From positions 13,927,195-13,991,194 of the forward strand of contig JABAKD010000012.1 of NCBI GenBank assembly GCA_012845835.1: 64,000 nt of DNA. Direction: 5' to 3'. Below are positions 53,386 through 64,000 of this stretch, piece after piece. This DNA is from Undaria pinnatifida. Its lineage: Eukaryota; Sar; Phaeophyceae; Laminariales; Alariaceae. Position 1 is the stretch's first letter, and the number at the start of each line of letters is the position of its first letter. Below the pieces are notes generated by a model, which was not told the DNA's origin, made no database searches, and saw only the letters and a list, made by a program, of their open reading frames with translations. A program made the position numbers and the translations under genes.

Positions 53386-53508
53386 CTGACGACCCTGGCG
53401 TGGGCGGCGTCTCCTCCAGGCCCCGGCAAGGTGGACTCCGGCAGCTTAAGACCATCCCTTGCCTCGGCGATGTTGCTCAAGCGCCTTATCTCGTCCGTCG
53501 ACTCCATC
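53386..53508 (-). CDS. Exon of an unidentified minus-strand gene
   Basis: Bounded by GATCTCAG at 53,509 and CGTCAG|GTATTC at 53,386. It encodes a plausible helical segment (MESTDEIRRLSNIAEARDG) followed by a Pro/Gly stretch. Support for a real exon comes from clean splice sites and from three diverged copies of its 5' boundary in the upstream intron, the same pattern seen around SET-gene exons. Other exons of this gene were not identified with confidence; candidates are at 52.96-53.38 and 50.8 kb. Function unknown. Confidence 0.45.
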
Positions 53509-53544
53509 GCTGAGATCATGGAACGATCCAATACATCATCGAAA

Positions 53545-53740
53545 ATAAATGAATAAATGAATAAATGAATAAATGAATAAATGAATAAATGAATAAATGA
53601 ATAAATGAATAAATGAATAAATGAATAAATGAATAAATGGATAAATGAATAAATGAATAAATGAATAAATGAATAAATGAATAAATGAATAAATGAACAA
53701 ATGAACAAACGAATGATGAATAAATGAATAAAGTCTTTGT
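53545..53740 (+). repeat. (AATAAATG)n microsatellite
   Basis: Twenty-odd 8-base units, immediately upstream (sense) of the 53.5-kb exon acceptor. The Phe-Ile-His-Leu-type frames over it are artefacts. Confidence 0.95.
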
Positions 53741-54221
53741 ATTGGCGCAAAAATCCAAAATATCGAAACAAAACATGTACAAACAATAGCATCAACATTA
53801 CGACCTGTAGACACGCCTAAGCTAGGCAAGGTCTACTGACCAGAAAAGTATCCCCTCTTGGCCTAAGGGGGGCTGGTCAGCACCATTCAGGTGCTATTAA
53901 TAGAAAGAGAGATAAGTTGTTGTATTAACTCCGAACACAAGAAAACAAGCGATCTTAACTTCATCCCCGAATCCCCATATCAGAATCCAAAAGAGGATAA
54001 GTAGAAACCCCTACTACGGTTGTCTTCAGATCTAAATAACGTTCACACACCACATCAGATCCTCAACAGTCAATCACCACCAAGAAGATCAACTGTCGTG
54101 TCGTACCATCAACACTACACACTCTCTGGTGCTCCACGGTCCACAGACCTCGTAGGAAAAACATTAAAATCGTGAAAAATAACAGAAAACGCAAAAAAAA
54201 AAAAAAGTCAAGAAACATAAA

Positions 54222-54590
54222 AAGCAATTGCTCCATGGCCTCGTCTCCTCTGTCGTCTCCATCGCTGTGATCATTACACAATCCAATATACGGAAAACAC
54301 GAAAAAGCAACAGCATGGAAATCGTCAAAAACATCAACATTAGCAAGAAAAAACATCAAAAACATCAAACCTACTTGCTCGATGGCCTCATCTCGTCCGT
54401 CGATTGGATCGCTGAGATCATCACACAACCGAAAACACCCAAAACATGAAAACGTAAAAGCATGAAAATCGTCAAAAATATCAAAAACACTTAAAAACAC
54501 AAAAAAAATGTAAACGAAAAAAGTGCTCAGTCGGCTCATCTAGTCCGTTGTGTTCACCGCTGAGATTGTCACACAACCGACAACACCGAT
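54222..54590 (-). repeat. Three acceptor-side echoes of the 53.5-kb exon
   Basis: ATGGCCTCGTCTCC...CATCGCTGTGATCAT (54,235), ATGGCCTCATCTCGTCCGTC...GATCGCTGAGATCAT (54,380) and CGGCTCATCTAGTCCGTTG...CACCGCTGAGATTGT (54,530) resemble 53,475-53,518, at a spacing near 150 bases. Each keeps CAG before the exon-like part (sense strand). Between them are AAAACA-rich spacers. Confidence 0.8.
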
Positions 54591-55514
54591 TTTTTTCTTC
54601 AAACATGAAAATGTACAACTTTTGTAGAACATCGTGAAAACGCCAAAAACATGGAAAACATGGAAAATCGTAAAAAAAACTTCGAAACCATGGAAAACAC
54701 GAAAAACATCGATCCTCGCTCGATATCCACATCACTCACCACCTCCCAGAAATAAAAAAGACCGAAGGCCAAGAAAGTCTCAAACGCCACAACAACCAAA
54801 ACAAAAATGAGCGAAGTAGTTGGAAAAAAAAAAATACTGCAAAAATCAACTTACACTAATTTCAAGTAGGTTGTTCCCAAAAATGTGGGTGAAGGTTTGT
54901 AAAGAAGCAAAATTGACTTGGATAGGCTTTTCTCGACGGGTTCCAAACTAATCCCAAGTATTTCGTCCGCAGAAAAGTGGATGCAGTCATGAAGGAGTTT
55001 AGTCTAAAACGTGTAGACTTGGCTTGACTCGCGGCTTCCACAAGAAAAACAGCTTTCCCAAAACATTAGACCTATAGGTGCAGTTCTAAAAGGTCTTAAC
55101 CTGAAGCCCTTTCACCACAGGAAAACAAATTCAACACTAATTCCAAATATGATTCTTGGAGAAAAAAAGCATGGGTGTGTAGCCCTAAAAGCGTGAAACA
55201 CAAAGCGTATCGCCTTGGCCTGACCCGCCTCTCCTGTTTCCAAACTATTTTAAAGTTGTTTGTCTCCCAAAACGCGAGTGCACTTGTAAAGGGCTTACAA
55301 CCCACAAGTCCTCTTTTCACTACAGGAAACACACGCAGCCCACACTATTTCCAAGTAGTTTGTCCCAAAAAAATGTGGGTGCAATTCGAGAGGGGGTACA
55401 CCTAAAGCCCTCTTCCTTTCTTGTTTTGCTTTTTTTTTTGCTCTTCTTTTTTGCTCATTATCATCCCTTCTATTATCTTCGGATTTTTAATTTCTCCTTC
55501 TCCCTAGACCTAAC

Positions 55515-55635
55515 ACAGATCCGGGGTCACATAGCGGGTCCTCCACTCCCCTCCCCACTACGGTACGTGCCTTCATTTTTATCGCGAGAAGACTTCAGCA
55601 CTTTCTTCCCTTGTCGACTCGCTTCGAGTTGCGCT
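55515..55635 (+). repeat. Dispersed repeat, partner of the 3.6-kb copy
   Basis: CAGATCCGGGGTCACATAGCG to GTCGACTCGCTTCGA, as at 3,638-3,765. A T-rich stretch precedes both copies. Confidence 0.75.
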
Positions 55636-56139
55636 CACTACCGGAAAAACAGATCGCACACCATTTCCAAGTAGTCTGTTCCCAAAAACGCGGGAGTAGT
55701 TACGAATAGTTCTAAAGCGTGAACAAACCTGAAGCCCTTCCACCACTGGAAACAGTGTCTCACACTAACTTCAAGTAGTGTGTTCAAACCTAAACACGGG
55801 TGTCGTTCAAAAGGGTTAAAATAAACCTTCAGCATGCTGGATTCGGCCTGCTTTGCCTCGACGGTTTAGGCACTATTTCCAAGTGGTTTGTCCCCAAAAG
55901 TGTGGGTGCACTTCTAAAAGGGTCAGGCCATCTCTTATAATAAACTGATTCTGAAAACCGAAAACGGAAGTTTCAGCGCCTTCGCAGGCGTGTTTGACCC
56001 GGGAACGGGAATATCGGGTCCGCTTTTCTCCTCAAAAGTCCAACTAACCGTTTTGCGAGAAGCATCCAACCACGTTTGCCGTTTCTTCAGGATATCGGTT
56101 CGATTTCTTTAGAAAATATCGCCTAACCAGTTTCGGATA

Positions 56140-56258
56140 CGCACACAACCCGTAATACGCCCGATCGGAGTATCACACACAGCTTGCAAAGATGAGTTTT
56201 GACAAAATATTCGATCTCACAGCTGGAGTGTATTTTAATTTTTATAATATATATCGCA
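56140..56258 (+). repeat. Solitary terminal block of the inverted-repeat element family
   Basis: CACACAACCCGTAATACGC, GATCGGAGTATCACACACAG, then the MSFDKIFDLTAGVYFNFYN-coding stretch and ATATAT. This is the cleanest single copy of the right terminus. Confidence 0.75.
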
Positions 56259-57052
56259 GTATCGCAGTATCGCAGTTTCATCCGAAAAAAGGCTTATTTT
56301 TCGGATACACAGCATCCGAACCAGACTTTGAGGAAACCACGGGGTGTATCGACAAAAATTAACACTCCTATCCTGAAGAAACGGCAAACGTCGTTGGATG
56401 CGTCTCGCCAAAAGGCTGGTTGGACGTTGACAAAGAGCGGGTCCGATTCTCCCGGTCCCCCGGTCAAACACGCCTGTGAAGGTGCCAAAACATCAACTTT
56501 TCGGTTTCAGAATCAATTATTGTAAGAGATGGACCCTTTCATTGCTGGAAAAAACATCCCACACCAGCTCCAACTAGCCTGTCTCCCAAAAAGTGTGTAT
56601 ACCGGTAGCTCTCAAGGGGTTATACCCAAAGCCGTTTCACCACCAGAAACAAATTCCCACACTAAATCCAAGTAGTCTGTTCCCAAACACGGTTGAGCAC
56701 TTCTACAAGGGCTACATTAACTCTAAAGCGTGGGAACTTCGCATGACTCGCCCCTCCGGTTTCCACACTAAATCCAAGTAGTTTGTCCTCCCAAAAAGTC
56801 GGTGCGACTCTAAAGGGGTTAACACTTTCACCACTGCAAGTAGTATCTTATACTGATTCCAAGTTGTTTGTCCTCCCCAAAAAGGGGGCGCAGTTCCAAA
56901 GGAGTTAAAACCCTCCTAGCAACGCAGTCCCGACACTGGAGCAAAACACTTGGAGCTAGACTAGGATACGTCCAGGAGTTGAAAATGGGTTAATACGTAA
57001 ACTTGGCTTGACTTTCCCCATCGGTTTCTGGTGATCTGCACTTGGAGTTAGA

Positions 57053-59951
57053 CTAGGATACGATTAGGAGTTGGAAATGGGTTAACATGTAAACTTGGCG
57101 TGACTTGCCTCGTCGGTTTCTGGTGATCTGCTTGCTCGGCAGGTGCCACATGATGTCCTCCCTGGACGCGTGCGGCACCTGGTCTTTGTGGTGGTGGCAG
57201 TAGTGGTACGGGATCAACGCCTCGCGGTCGGAGTTGAGCATGATGTGTCCCCAGTACACCAAGGGCTCCGGCTGCTCAAGAGAGAAAGAAAACGTTGTGA
57301 TTGTTGTTGGTATGGATGGATGAGGTTGTTAATATGTCTGAGGTGCGCTCAGTACACCAAAGGTTCCGTCCGCCAAAGAACTGAACAAAGCGGCTTTGTT
57401 GTTGCGTTTTTATTGTTGGTATATTCTCGTACGTGTAATATGTAGCTGTTGATAACGTCTTCTACAAAAACAGTTCAAAAATGTTATCACCCCTTTATAA
57501 ACCCTATTTCATACTTCGTACGTTATCTTACAAAACTGCACATTGCACATCTCACGCCTCAAGTGTAAAACCCTACCCGTGCATAGTTTTTATCCAACCT
57601 TAACCTCGCAACTAGCGCGTTTTCTTTTGCGCGTTGTTGTATAACAGCTGCCGATGTTGCTGCTATTGCTGACATTGGCGGCGGCCGGGGCTGCAGGTGC
57701 TACGCTACCCCTTTCTAGTAATCTTTCCAAAATGAAAGAAACAATTGGTATCTCGTAGTCGGATGGCAAGCAAAAACGCTCAGCTGGGAGACCGAGGATT
57801 TCGTCGAAACTAATGTCTGCAAGCTGTGTGTGACAGTTTCGATCGCGCGTGCTGCGGGTGTATGTATGCCTGTTTGAAGTGTTTTGACTCACAAGACCAG
57901 AGTGGTGGGACATGCACCACGGATGGAAATGCATGCGGCAGCCGTCTGCTCCACATCGCTGCACCTTGCTCCTGCCACAAAAAACAAAGCAACACAAAAG
58001 AAACGAGAACAACGGACCAAGTCGAATTGAAACCCCACAGCAGCAACAACAACCACAAACTAAAACGAAACAAAATGAATGAAATGAATGAAACACAGCA
58101 CACTTAAACTAACCAAATTAGAAGCAAAACAAACGAAATGAAAATAAACCGACATAAAGCAAAACACCCTACAATATCATAGCTAAACATCAAACAAAAC
58201 ATCAAATACAACCTAAACTCCCACGTCATACTCTAACAACACTTCAAGTATTACAACAAGCCCCTATCACGTCGATTTGAAAAAACGAACACAACAAACT
58301 ATCCCGACGCATGATCCCGGAAAAACGCCTTCTTTCTATGCCAAACCCTTTCTTATCTCACCCCTGGTGGCAGATGATGCATTCCGAGCACTTATCCGGG
58401 GCACAAGTGTCGCACCTATCCGACACGGGGTGCCGCGCCATGTCCATGTTGTCTTGCTGATCGGGGTCCATCTGTGCTCGAAAGTTAACAAAACGCGCAA
58501 AAAAAACAACAAAACAAAAACGTTACCAGGTACAAAGCAAAAGAGCCAAACAGCAAGATAACAACAACAAAGCAAATAAAACAAAGCAGGATAGGAAAAA
58601 GAAATGAAAAAACAAAGAGAAAAATTGCAACTGGAGAGTAAAACAATTAGCAACACTTAACGAGCATTTATTGGTGGCGGACACAACAAGCTATTTGTCA
58701 GTGGTCGGCGTCATTAAAAAAAAAAAAAAACAAGTAGCGGAACACCCTTAACAACCCCAGTGCCAACCAGACAACCGGGCGATAAACGGCCACCGCACTA
58801 TTCGAGAACGAGGTGGTTGTCCTTAATAAGGCGGTGATATTGGGCTGGCAGACCACCGCCTACAGAGGGGCACCTCTTTTGTGAGCGTGCAACTTGTGGT
58901 GCACCCTCAACTTCTCAATCACACCAAGACAATCGGGCGAAAAAGCGACAACTGCACTATTTGCGAATAAGGCGGTTGCAATAAGGCGGGGATATTGGGC
59001 TGGCAATAACAACATAAAAATACTTCGTTGCTGGTGGACAAAAACAAAATACCAGATACCAGGTAGTCATCAGCGGTCGGTGTCATCAAACAACAAAAAG
59101 CCAGCTTGTTGTGTGGAACAACCTCAGCATCCCAGCCCCAACGAGACAAGCGACAACCGCACTGGCAGCGAATAAGGCGCTTGCTCTCAATAACGCGGCG
59201 ATATCGGGCCGGCATTAACAATACCAAAACGATGTGTTGGTGGTAGACTTGACATAATATTTGTTAGCGGCCGGCGTCATATAACAACAAGAAGTAAAGT
59301 TGCGGAACACCCTCAGTACCCCAGTCCCAACGAAACATTAGGGCGAAAACACGGCAACCGCATAATTCACGAATAGGCGGTTGTCCTCTATAAGGAGGTG
59401 ATTTTGGGCTGACACACCACCGCCATTTATAGAGGGATCCCTACTTTATATATGCACCGCTGTACCTTGAGCAGCCAGGAGCTGCAGTGGCCATGCACCC
59501 ACTTTCCGTCTTTGGTGAGGGCGAGAGCAGACACGCCTCTGAACGGGCACAGTTCGCATTGCAACGCGACCGTCGGCGGCAGGTCGTGGGAGCATGCCCT
59601 GCAAAACCTTTTCTCGCCGAGGGTGGTGGCATCCGGGAGGAATAGCGGGGTTGGCGGAGGAGCGGAGGTGGGGGGGGGGGGGGGCGTAAAGGGGCATGAG
59701 GGCATAAATGGCAGCAACAACAGCAACAGCACGCCAACAGCAACAGCAGCAGCACTCAAACAGCAACACCATCACCAACGCCAACACCAACACCACCGAC
59801 ATCATCAACACCAACACTAACGTCAACAACAACAGAATCGCCAACAACAGCAACAACAAACCCACCACCACCACCACCACCACAGCAGCAGCAACCGTAA
59901 CAGCAATAGCAACAGCAACAGCAACAGCAACAAAAACAACAACAACAACAA

Positions 59952-59998
<47 letters not shown>

Positions 59999-62288
59999 AA
60001 AACAACAACAACAACAACAACAACAACGATCAGCATTAACACTGCCGGTTTCAGGGGAAAACAGGCAAGCGCAAACTCGCCTCTTTATTGCGCTAGCGGG
60101 GGGGGGGGTACTCAGTTTGTGCATGGCCGTAGTCGTATGACCATAGACCCTCGCATCTCTATTATGCCGGGACGGAGCACGTCGGGTTTTCACCAACCAG
60201 GCAGACATTGCTTGCACCTAGCGCGAAGCGCCGTGTTGCACGGAGGCGGGGGGGGGGGCGTACTCATTCGTTGCTTGCCTTAGTCATTTGACCATTGATC
60301 ATTGACCATGCATCCCTTTCGAGGCGGAGCATCGTTCCTACTCCTAATAGAGACACCTCCAACATTTGGGCGCTCATCACGCTTCTTCCATATACTACAT
60401 AGAAACTGTGTGCGCATCCTATCCCCGGCCTGTTTCGCCGTCTGCGACCATCATCTATCTCCTAGGATAGCGATCGTTTTCTCGCTACTCTCTAGTCTAC
60501 CAAACTCTTCCATGTCAAATACGTCTAATTTCCTCATCTCCTCTAACGCATCCCGTTCCTTCTTATATATTTCACATTCTCCTACTATGTGAGTCCTACT
60601 CTCTACTGTTGTACCACACGGGCACATATTTGTAGCCACGTCCTCCTCCTCTCGACTACTGGTATATCCCTTTCTTCTTTCTGGTAGGTCCAGGTCCCCT
60701 ACAAGAAATCGCAGTTTCAGCTTACTCGCGTAGTCCATTGGGTCGTGCAGACACGTTTAAATTCCAATATCTTCCCTCAACCCCCGTATATCTCTAAGTG
60801 CTTCTCCTCTTTCACCTTATTTCTTAGCGCTTGTCTTTCCCTTTCTTCTATTATTTCTTTTACTTCTGTCTTGTACCCGCCAAACTTCTCTACAGACAGT
60901 ACCTCTTCTTGCGCCCCCCCCTAAATCCTTCTATATTTTCTCGACTACGTTATGCCATCTTATTCCAGCTCGCCCTTTTGTTATTTTCTCCCTTACAGCC
61001 CTACCAACTACGGCTGGCAACCTCTTTTCTGGCATATCCTTTACTTTATATTGCCATTTCAACTTTCTCGCGTCTTTATTTGGATTAAGCGGGTACAATC
61101 CTAGTTTTGCTCTTAATACTGTATTACTCGTCGTACTTGAGCATCCTAGTATATTGTTAGCTGCTGTCATCTGCAGTTGTTTTACGAACTTCGCGTTCCC
61201 TTCCCATACTTCTCCTGCATACTCCAACTTTGGTACAATCACATTCATCAAAATACATATTTTAATCCTAGTGTCAAGGTGCGGGTCTGCCAGGATCGCA
61301 TCCATCTTGCCTACTTGTGATTCACCCTTTCCTATTACTCTCGCTATGTGTGCATCCCAAGAGCAGTCCTTTGAGATCTCTACGCCAAGGTACGTATATT
61401 GGTCTACGATCGGTAGTTCGTCTTCTCCCACTTCCATTTGAAATTACCAGATTCACCTTATCTTCGTTACATACAACCACTGCGCACTTCTTTACGTTCG
61501 CTGTCACTCTCCATCTCCTAGTGTACTCTAGCATTTTCTCCATCTGTTTCTACAATCCTTTCGGTGTTTCTGAGATCCCCTCGAAATCATCCGCAAACAT
61601 CAACCCCGACACCGTATCTTCCCCCATCGTGGCTCCTTGCTTCGCTGAATCGACTGCTACTATCATGTCATTGGTATGTACCTTGAACAGGTTGGGTGAT
61701 AGTGTACATCCCTATGCAACTCCTTGTAAAATATCACGCGGGGGGGGGGGGGCGGACTACGGGCCACAGCGAACTCAAACACTTTACTGCTGTGTTGACT
61801 GCTGAGCAGGTGAGCACACCGCCATCCAATGTCTGGGAGTGAACAACAACGATCATATAGCAGTAGAATGATAGTACCGGGTAAATAATGGGCCGACCTG
61901 ACACTCTTACGTACTGGTACACGTTTTCCCCACCTCTTCACATTATTACCCAAAGCACACACAGCAGTTATTACATACTGGCCCCGTCGACGCCATCCAT
62001 TATAGGCGGCGGGGCCACTTCTTACGCCCTAGTAGTACTTGAGCCCTTTACGACTGCACCCTTGTTTTGGGGAAACATTACTTGGAATTAGAGCCAGATA
62101 CATGTTTCTGAAAAGTACAATGGTAACCGGGTTCCGGCGAGTGGAGCTTGCGGCGGAACCCACCAATCTCCCTTCTTGGTGAGGGTTGTGATGCCGTAGC
62201 AGTTCTGGTGTACCACCACGGGGCAGCCGCTGCAGGCCACGATCTCGTTGTCGTCGAAGGGCATATCGTACCCGCACACACAGCAGCG
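57053..62288 (-). CDS. PHD finger plus extended PHD (ePHD) chromatin protein, partial gene model
   Basis: Probable nuclear histone reader of the BRPF/JADE/MLL-associated PHD-zinc-knuckle-ePHD kind. Exons (descending): 62288-62164 with PHD start CCVCGYDM...IVACSGCPVVVHQNCYGI; 59607-59466 joining in phase to complete the PHD (WFCRACSHD) and begin the ePHD (LQCELCPFRG, WVHGHCSSWLL); 58471-58362 (RCDTCAPDKCSECIICHQG); 57971-57893 (VQRCGADGCRMHFHPWC, the ePHD C-x4-C-x4-FHPWC end); ~57280-57053 (VYWGHIMLNS, YCHHHK, MWHLPSK, then a stop inside satellite-like DNA). The first four junctions keep phase with GT-AG sites. Upstream exons and the true C-terminus were not found; an alternative donor after HHHKDQ would shorten the last exon. 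The intron at 59.6-62.2 kb contains a LINE. A possible extra exon lies near 57.6-57.7 kb. Confidence 0.75.
57590..57870 (-). other. Read-through or extra exon region containing a repeat-derived block
   Basis: The frame of ePHD exon 57971-57893 stays open past its GT donor to 57,590. It crosses a terminal block of the inverted-repeat family (CHTQLADISFDEILGL at 57,780-57,850) and ends in a Lys/Arg-rich stretch. Alternatively a separate exon begins after CTGCAG at about 57,693 in another frame (helical, Gln/Ala-rich) and ends GCGAG|GTTAAG. Neither joins the last exon in phase. Confidence 0.3.
58665..59450 (+). repeat. Four tandem ~210-bp units in PHD-gene intron
   Basis: Each unit carries GGAACACCCTCA-TACCCCAG, CGACAACCGCACTA, GAATAAGGCGGTTG, GATATTGGGCTGGCA and CGGTCGGCGTCAT. 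Starts are near 58,735, 58,900, 59,110 and 59,298. Exon 58471-58362 lies just beyond. Confidence 0.75.
59705..60035 (+). repeat. (CAACAG)n / (AAC)n low-complexity tract
   Basis: CAACAGCAACAG runs with CACCAACACCAAC and CACCACCAC patches, in the PHD-gene intron. All frames over it are homopolymer-like artefacts. Confidence 0.9.
60092..60180 (-). mobile_element. Very short, diverged LINE 3' end
   Basis: G-run, then TACTCAGTTTGTGCATGGCCGTAGTCGTATGACCATAGACC, matching TACTCATT-GTTGCTTGCCTTAGTCATTTGACCATTGACC of the other copies. Same orientation and same C-rich tail (sense). Confidence 0.6.
60248..61745 (-). mobile_element. Non-LTR retrotransposon (LINE), longest copy, defective
   Basis: Minus strand: reverse-transcriptase palm with GCTLSPNLFK and the catalytic-box variant LMFADDF (about 61,690-61,590), thumb region RRWRVTANVKKCAVVV, then DQYTYLGVEISKDCSWDAHI, HDPMDYASKLKLRF, the zinc-like CPCGTTVESRTHIVGECEIY and a 3' untranslated end into a C-rich tail (60,240-60,260). 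In-frame stops flank the palm, and frame changes occur near 61,440 and 60,930, so it cannot encode an intact protein. It is 5' truncated at a G-run (61,740). It lies sense in a PHD-gene intron. Confidence 0.88.
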
Positions 62289-62389
62289 CTGTAGTTTTTG
62301 TGGAGGCGGCAGAGGCGTGATGGCAGAGGAGGGGGGGAGGGGCAGGTTATACGCGTAATACATAGAGCTGTGAGTCGGCACGACTTAAG

Positions 62390-62700
62390 TCACGAACTAG
62401 TTGGTCGTTTCGCGGAGGTGCCGACTATCCGACTTATTGGTTTTCTATACTCGTAGGAAGGATTGTTCAATGCGGAGTGCGTTTTTTCGTTTTTCCTCTC
62501 GGTGGCGGGCCCGCTCGGCCGGGAGGGGCTGACTTAGATCGCTTCGCCCGCCTGACTCAAGTCGGCAAGTCGCTGCTGACCATCAGCTGGTTTCGCCAGC
62601 CGACTTGCCGACTAAAGTCACTTATAAATAGTTGGCTATCGGCAACAATCGATTAGTTTGTAGTCGTGAAATCTTGCCGACTCACAGCTCTAGTAATACA
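62390..62700. other. No gene; short inverted CGACTTAAGTC/CTGACTCAAGTC words
   Basis: AGCTGTGAGTCGGCACGACTTAAGTC at 62,365 is mirrored by GACTAAAGTCAC...CTTGCCGACTCACAGCTCT at 62,605-62,690, giving a loose inverted repeat about 320 bases across. GGCAAGTCGCTGCTGACCATCAGCTGGTTTCGCCAGCCGACTTGCC in the middle is also self-complementary. Possibly a MITE-like element with ends AGAGCTGTGAGTCGGCA. Confidence 0.5.
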
Positions 62701-63107
62701 AGTAGAATCACTAGGTGTCATACGGTATCAATACGGGTATCTTATCGTACCAGGTTTTCTTCAGCTTCCTGCCTGTATGCCACGTATCCCACCTCGGTTT
62801 TCGTTGCAAGTTCTACAAATGTATCAGGTATGCGTTTCACTATTTTCTAACCTTGTGTACGACCAGGTATGCGCAGCAATTTGAACCTGTTTCCTTCGGT
62901 GTGGCTCAGCCAACAAATCAGATACCATCGTTACAGCCCCCTCCCCGCCCGTTGCTCCCTCTCGCGTTGACGCTCCTCCACTAGCAAGGGCGTCCGTCCG
63001 CCGACAGATCGATTGTTGTGTGTACGTACGACTATGCCGTAGAAAGCGTTTGGATTTCTTGCGCGCGTATGAAATAATAGATAGATACCTGGTATCACAC
63101 TCGCAAT

Positions 63108-63285
63108 ATGCACTCATACTCGCAGCTGAACCCACAGTTTCCTGGCTTGGAACACGGCTTCCGCCAAAGAGTAGAGAGCACACCGTTCCGCAGAAGCTGG
63201 GATTTCGCGCGGCCGACCGTCCGGGCGCCGGCTATGGTACTCGTAGCAGTTCGGGTGTCAATTGTTCCGGATCGTACACTAGAGG
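63108..63285. other. Candidate exon, strand uncertain
   Basis: Plus frame (SQLNPQFPGLEHGFRQRVES ... VSIVPDRTLE) runs into GAG|GTATCA at about 63,284. Minus frames are also open. No family recognised. 62.7-63.1 kb has nothing supportable. Confidence 0.2.
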
Positions 63286-63540
63286 TATCATACCCTTTTA
63301 CCAATCATCCGGGTACTCGCGAGTATTACCCGGCTTGCTAATACCCGTCACGGGTACGAGTAGCACTTCATACTCGCCGAGTATTTGGGCCCAGGTTAGG
63401 GTTTTAAACGAATAACCGAGTACGCGGGTACCCGGTTTAAACAGGTATCCGTGTACCCGGGTTAGGGTTTTAAACGGGTACCCGAGCACCCGGGTACCCG
63501 GTTTAAACGGGTATCCGTGTACTCGTGTACCCGGGTGCGC
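63285..63540. repeat. ACCCGGGTACCCGGTTTAAAC minisatellite
   Basis: About six units of GTACCCGGGTTAGGGTTTTAAACGGGTA with inverted sub-repeats (ACCCGGGT, GGTTTAAACGG). A direct repeat pair of ~100 bases also occurs at 63,565-63,650 and 63,755-63,850 (GTACT-CTTCGTACGATA-T-TCCAGGAAA-CC). Confidence 0.8.
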
Positions 63541-64000
63541 GTTAGATTACGTTCGAAATCCACGGCACGGCAACGCATCATCCCCTAAATAACGTCCCCT
63601 GGGTACTACTTCGTACGATACTGTCCAGGAAACCCTTTCAAAATGAAAATGCTGTGTCATGCCTTGTCACTGTGACCTATACGGCTAGTACCTCATGCTT
63701 GCCGAACATTTGGGCCGCGGGTGCTCCCGGGTACTCGTTAGATTGAGTCCGAACTCCCGGGCATGGCAACTTATCATCCCCTGAATCACGTCATCTGGGT
63801 ACTGTTTCGTACGATATTCTCCAGGAAAACCTTTTCAAAATGACAATACTGTCTTATGCCTTTCGCCCCACCCGCCTGTCCTTTGAACCCACAAACACAT
63901 TAATATCTACCCATGGTGAGATTATTTTGTACCGCGCAATCTGTGTTACTGGTGTGTGGAAATCATTAATTGTGGCAGGGTTGTCAGGGCCCGATAAACG

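Larger units (their letters stand above)
54840..57115 (+). repeat. Diverged satellite array
   Basis: Repeating order CCAAGTAGTTTGTCCCCAAAA - GTGGGTGCA - TTCTAAAAGGGTTAA - AAGCCCTTTCACCAC - GGAAAC--ACACTA, with 12 or more irregular units of ~100-170 bases. Single related units occur at 27.25-27.4, 33.3, 36.54 (inverted) and 62.05 kb. The array is interrupted by the 55.5-kb and 56.2-kb dispersed repeats. Confidence 0.8.

Noticed and set aside
53271-53829. Phe-Ile-His-Leu-rich membrane-like ORFs
   Set aside because: They translate the AATAAATG microsatellite; only the 53,386-53,508 exon in this span is supported.

Overview
This window is nuclear DNA from an intron-rich photosynthetic eukaryote. 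The best guess is a brown alga (Phaeophyceae) or a close stramenopile relative. That rests on a multi-exon plastid-type triose-phosphate translocator without a transit peptide, very long GT-AG introns, and chromatin proteins of G9a/GLP and PHD-ePHD type in a repeat-dense genome with many G/C homopolymers. The organism was not confirmed by any search. There is no bacterial operon structure, rRNA, convincing tRNA or CRISPR array. Almost all single-frame ORFs longer than 60 codons are chance or low-complexity frames; real genes here are chains of short exons joined in phase.

Layout. 0-19 kb: repeat-rich, with decayed coding fragments of unknown families, a 259-bp MITE carrying telomere-like repeats, a 2.3-kb element with ~0.8-kb inverted arms and a captured gene fragment, and a degenerate LINE end. 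19.27-27.14 kb (+): an eight-exon triose-phosphate/phosphate translocator whose exons join to 330 codons, preceded by a diverged tandem repeat. 27-31.5 kb: MITEs and tandem repeats. 31.5-46.5 kb (-): a ~15-kb gene of at least 13 exons encoding a Cys-rich region, an ankyrin-like segment, pre-SET, SET and post-SET, i.e. a probable G9a/GLP-like lysine methyltransferase. 46.6-53 kb: a LINE copy with an insertion, a perfect-looking 55-bp hairpin and unassigned ORFs. 53-54.6 kb (-): one supported exon of an unknown gene. 54.8-57.1 kb: a diverged satellite. 57.05-62.29 kb (-): a PHD plus extended-PHD gene with a LINE in an intron. 62.4-64 kb: minisatellites and one weak candidate exon.

How things relate. 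The translocator belongs to plastid carbon export. The SET and PHD-ePHD genes are both chromatin proteins on the minus strand. The most unusual signal is structural: around many exons of the SET gene, and one exon of the 53-kb gene, the intron-exon boundary is repeated. Acceptor-side fragments recur only in the upstream intron and donor-side fragments only in the downstream intron. Other notable signals are a LINE family whose 3' ends run into C-rich tails with all visible copies on one strand, several short TIR families, a dispersed terminal repeat shared with the large inverted-repeat element, and strong over-use of the odd palindrome TACC-W-GGTA.
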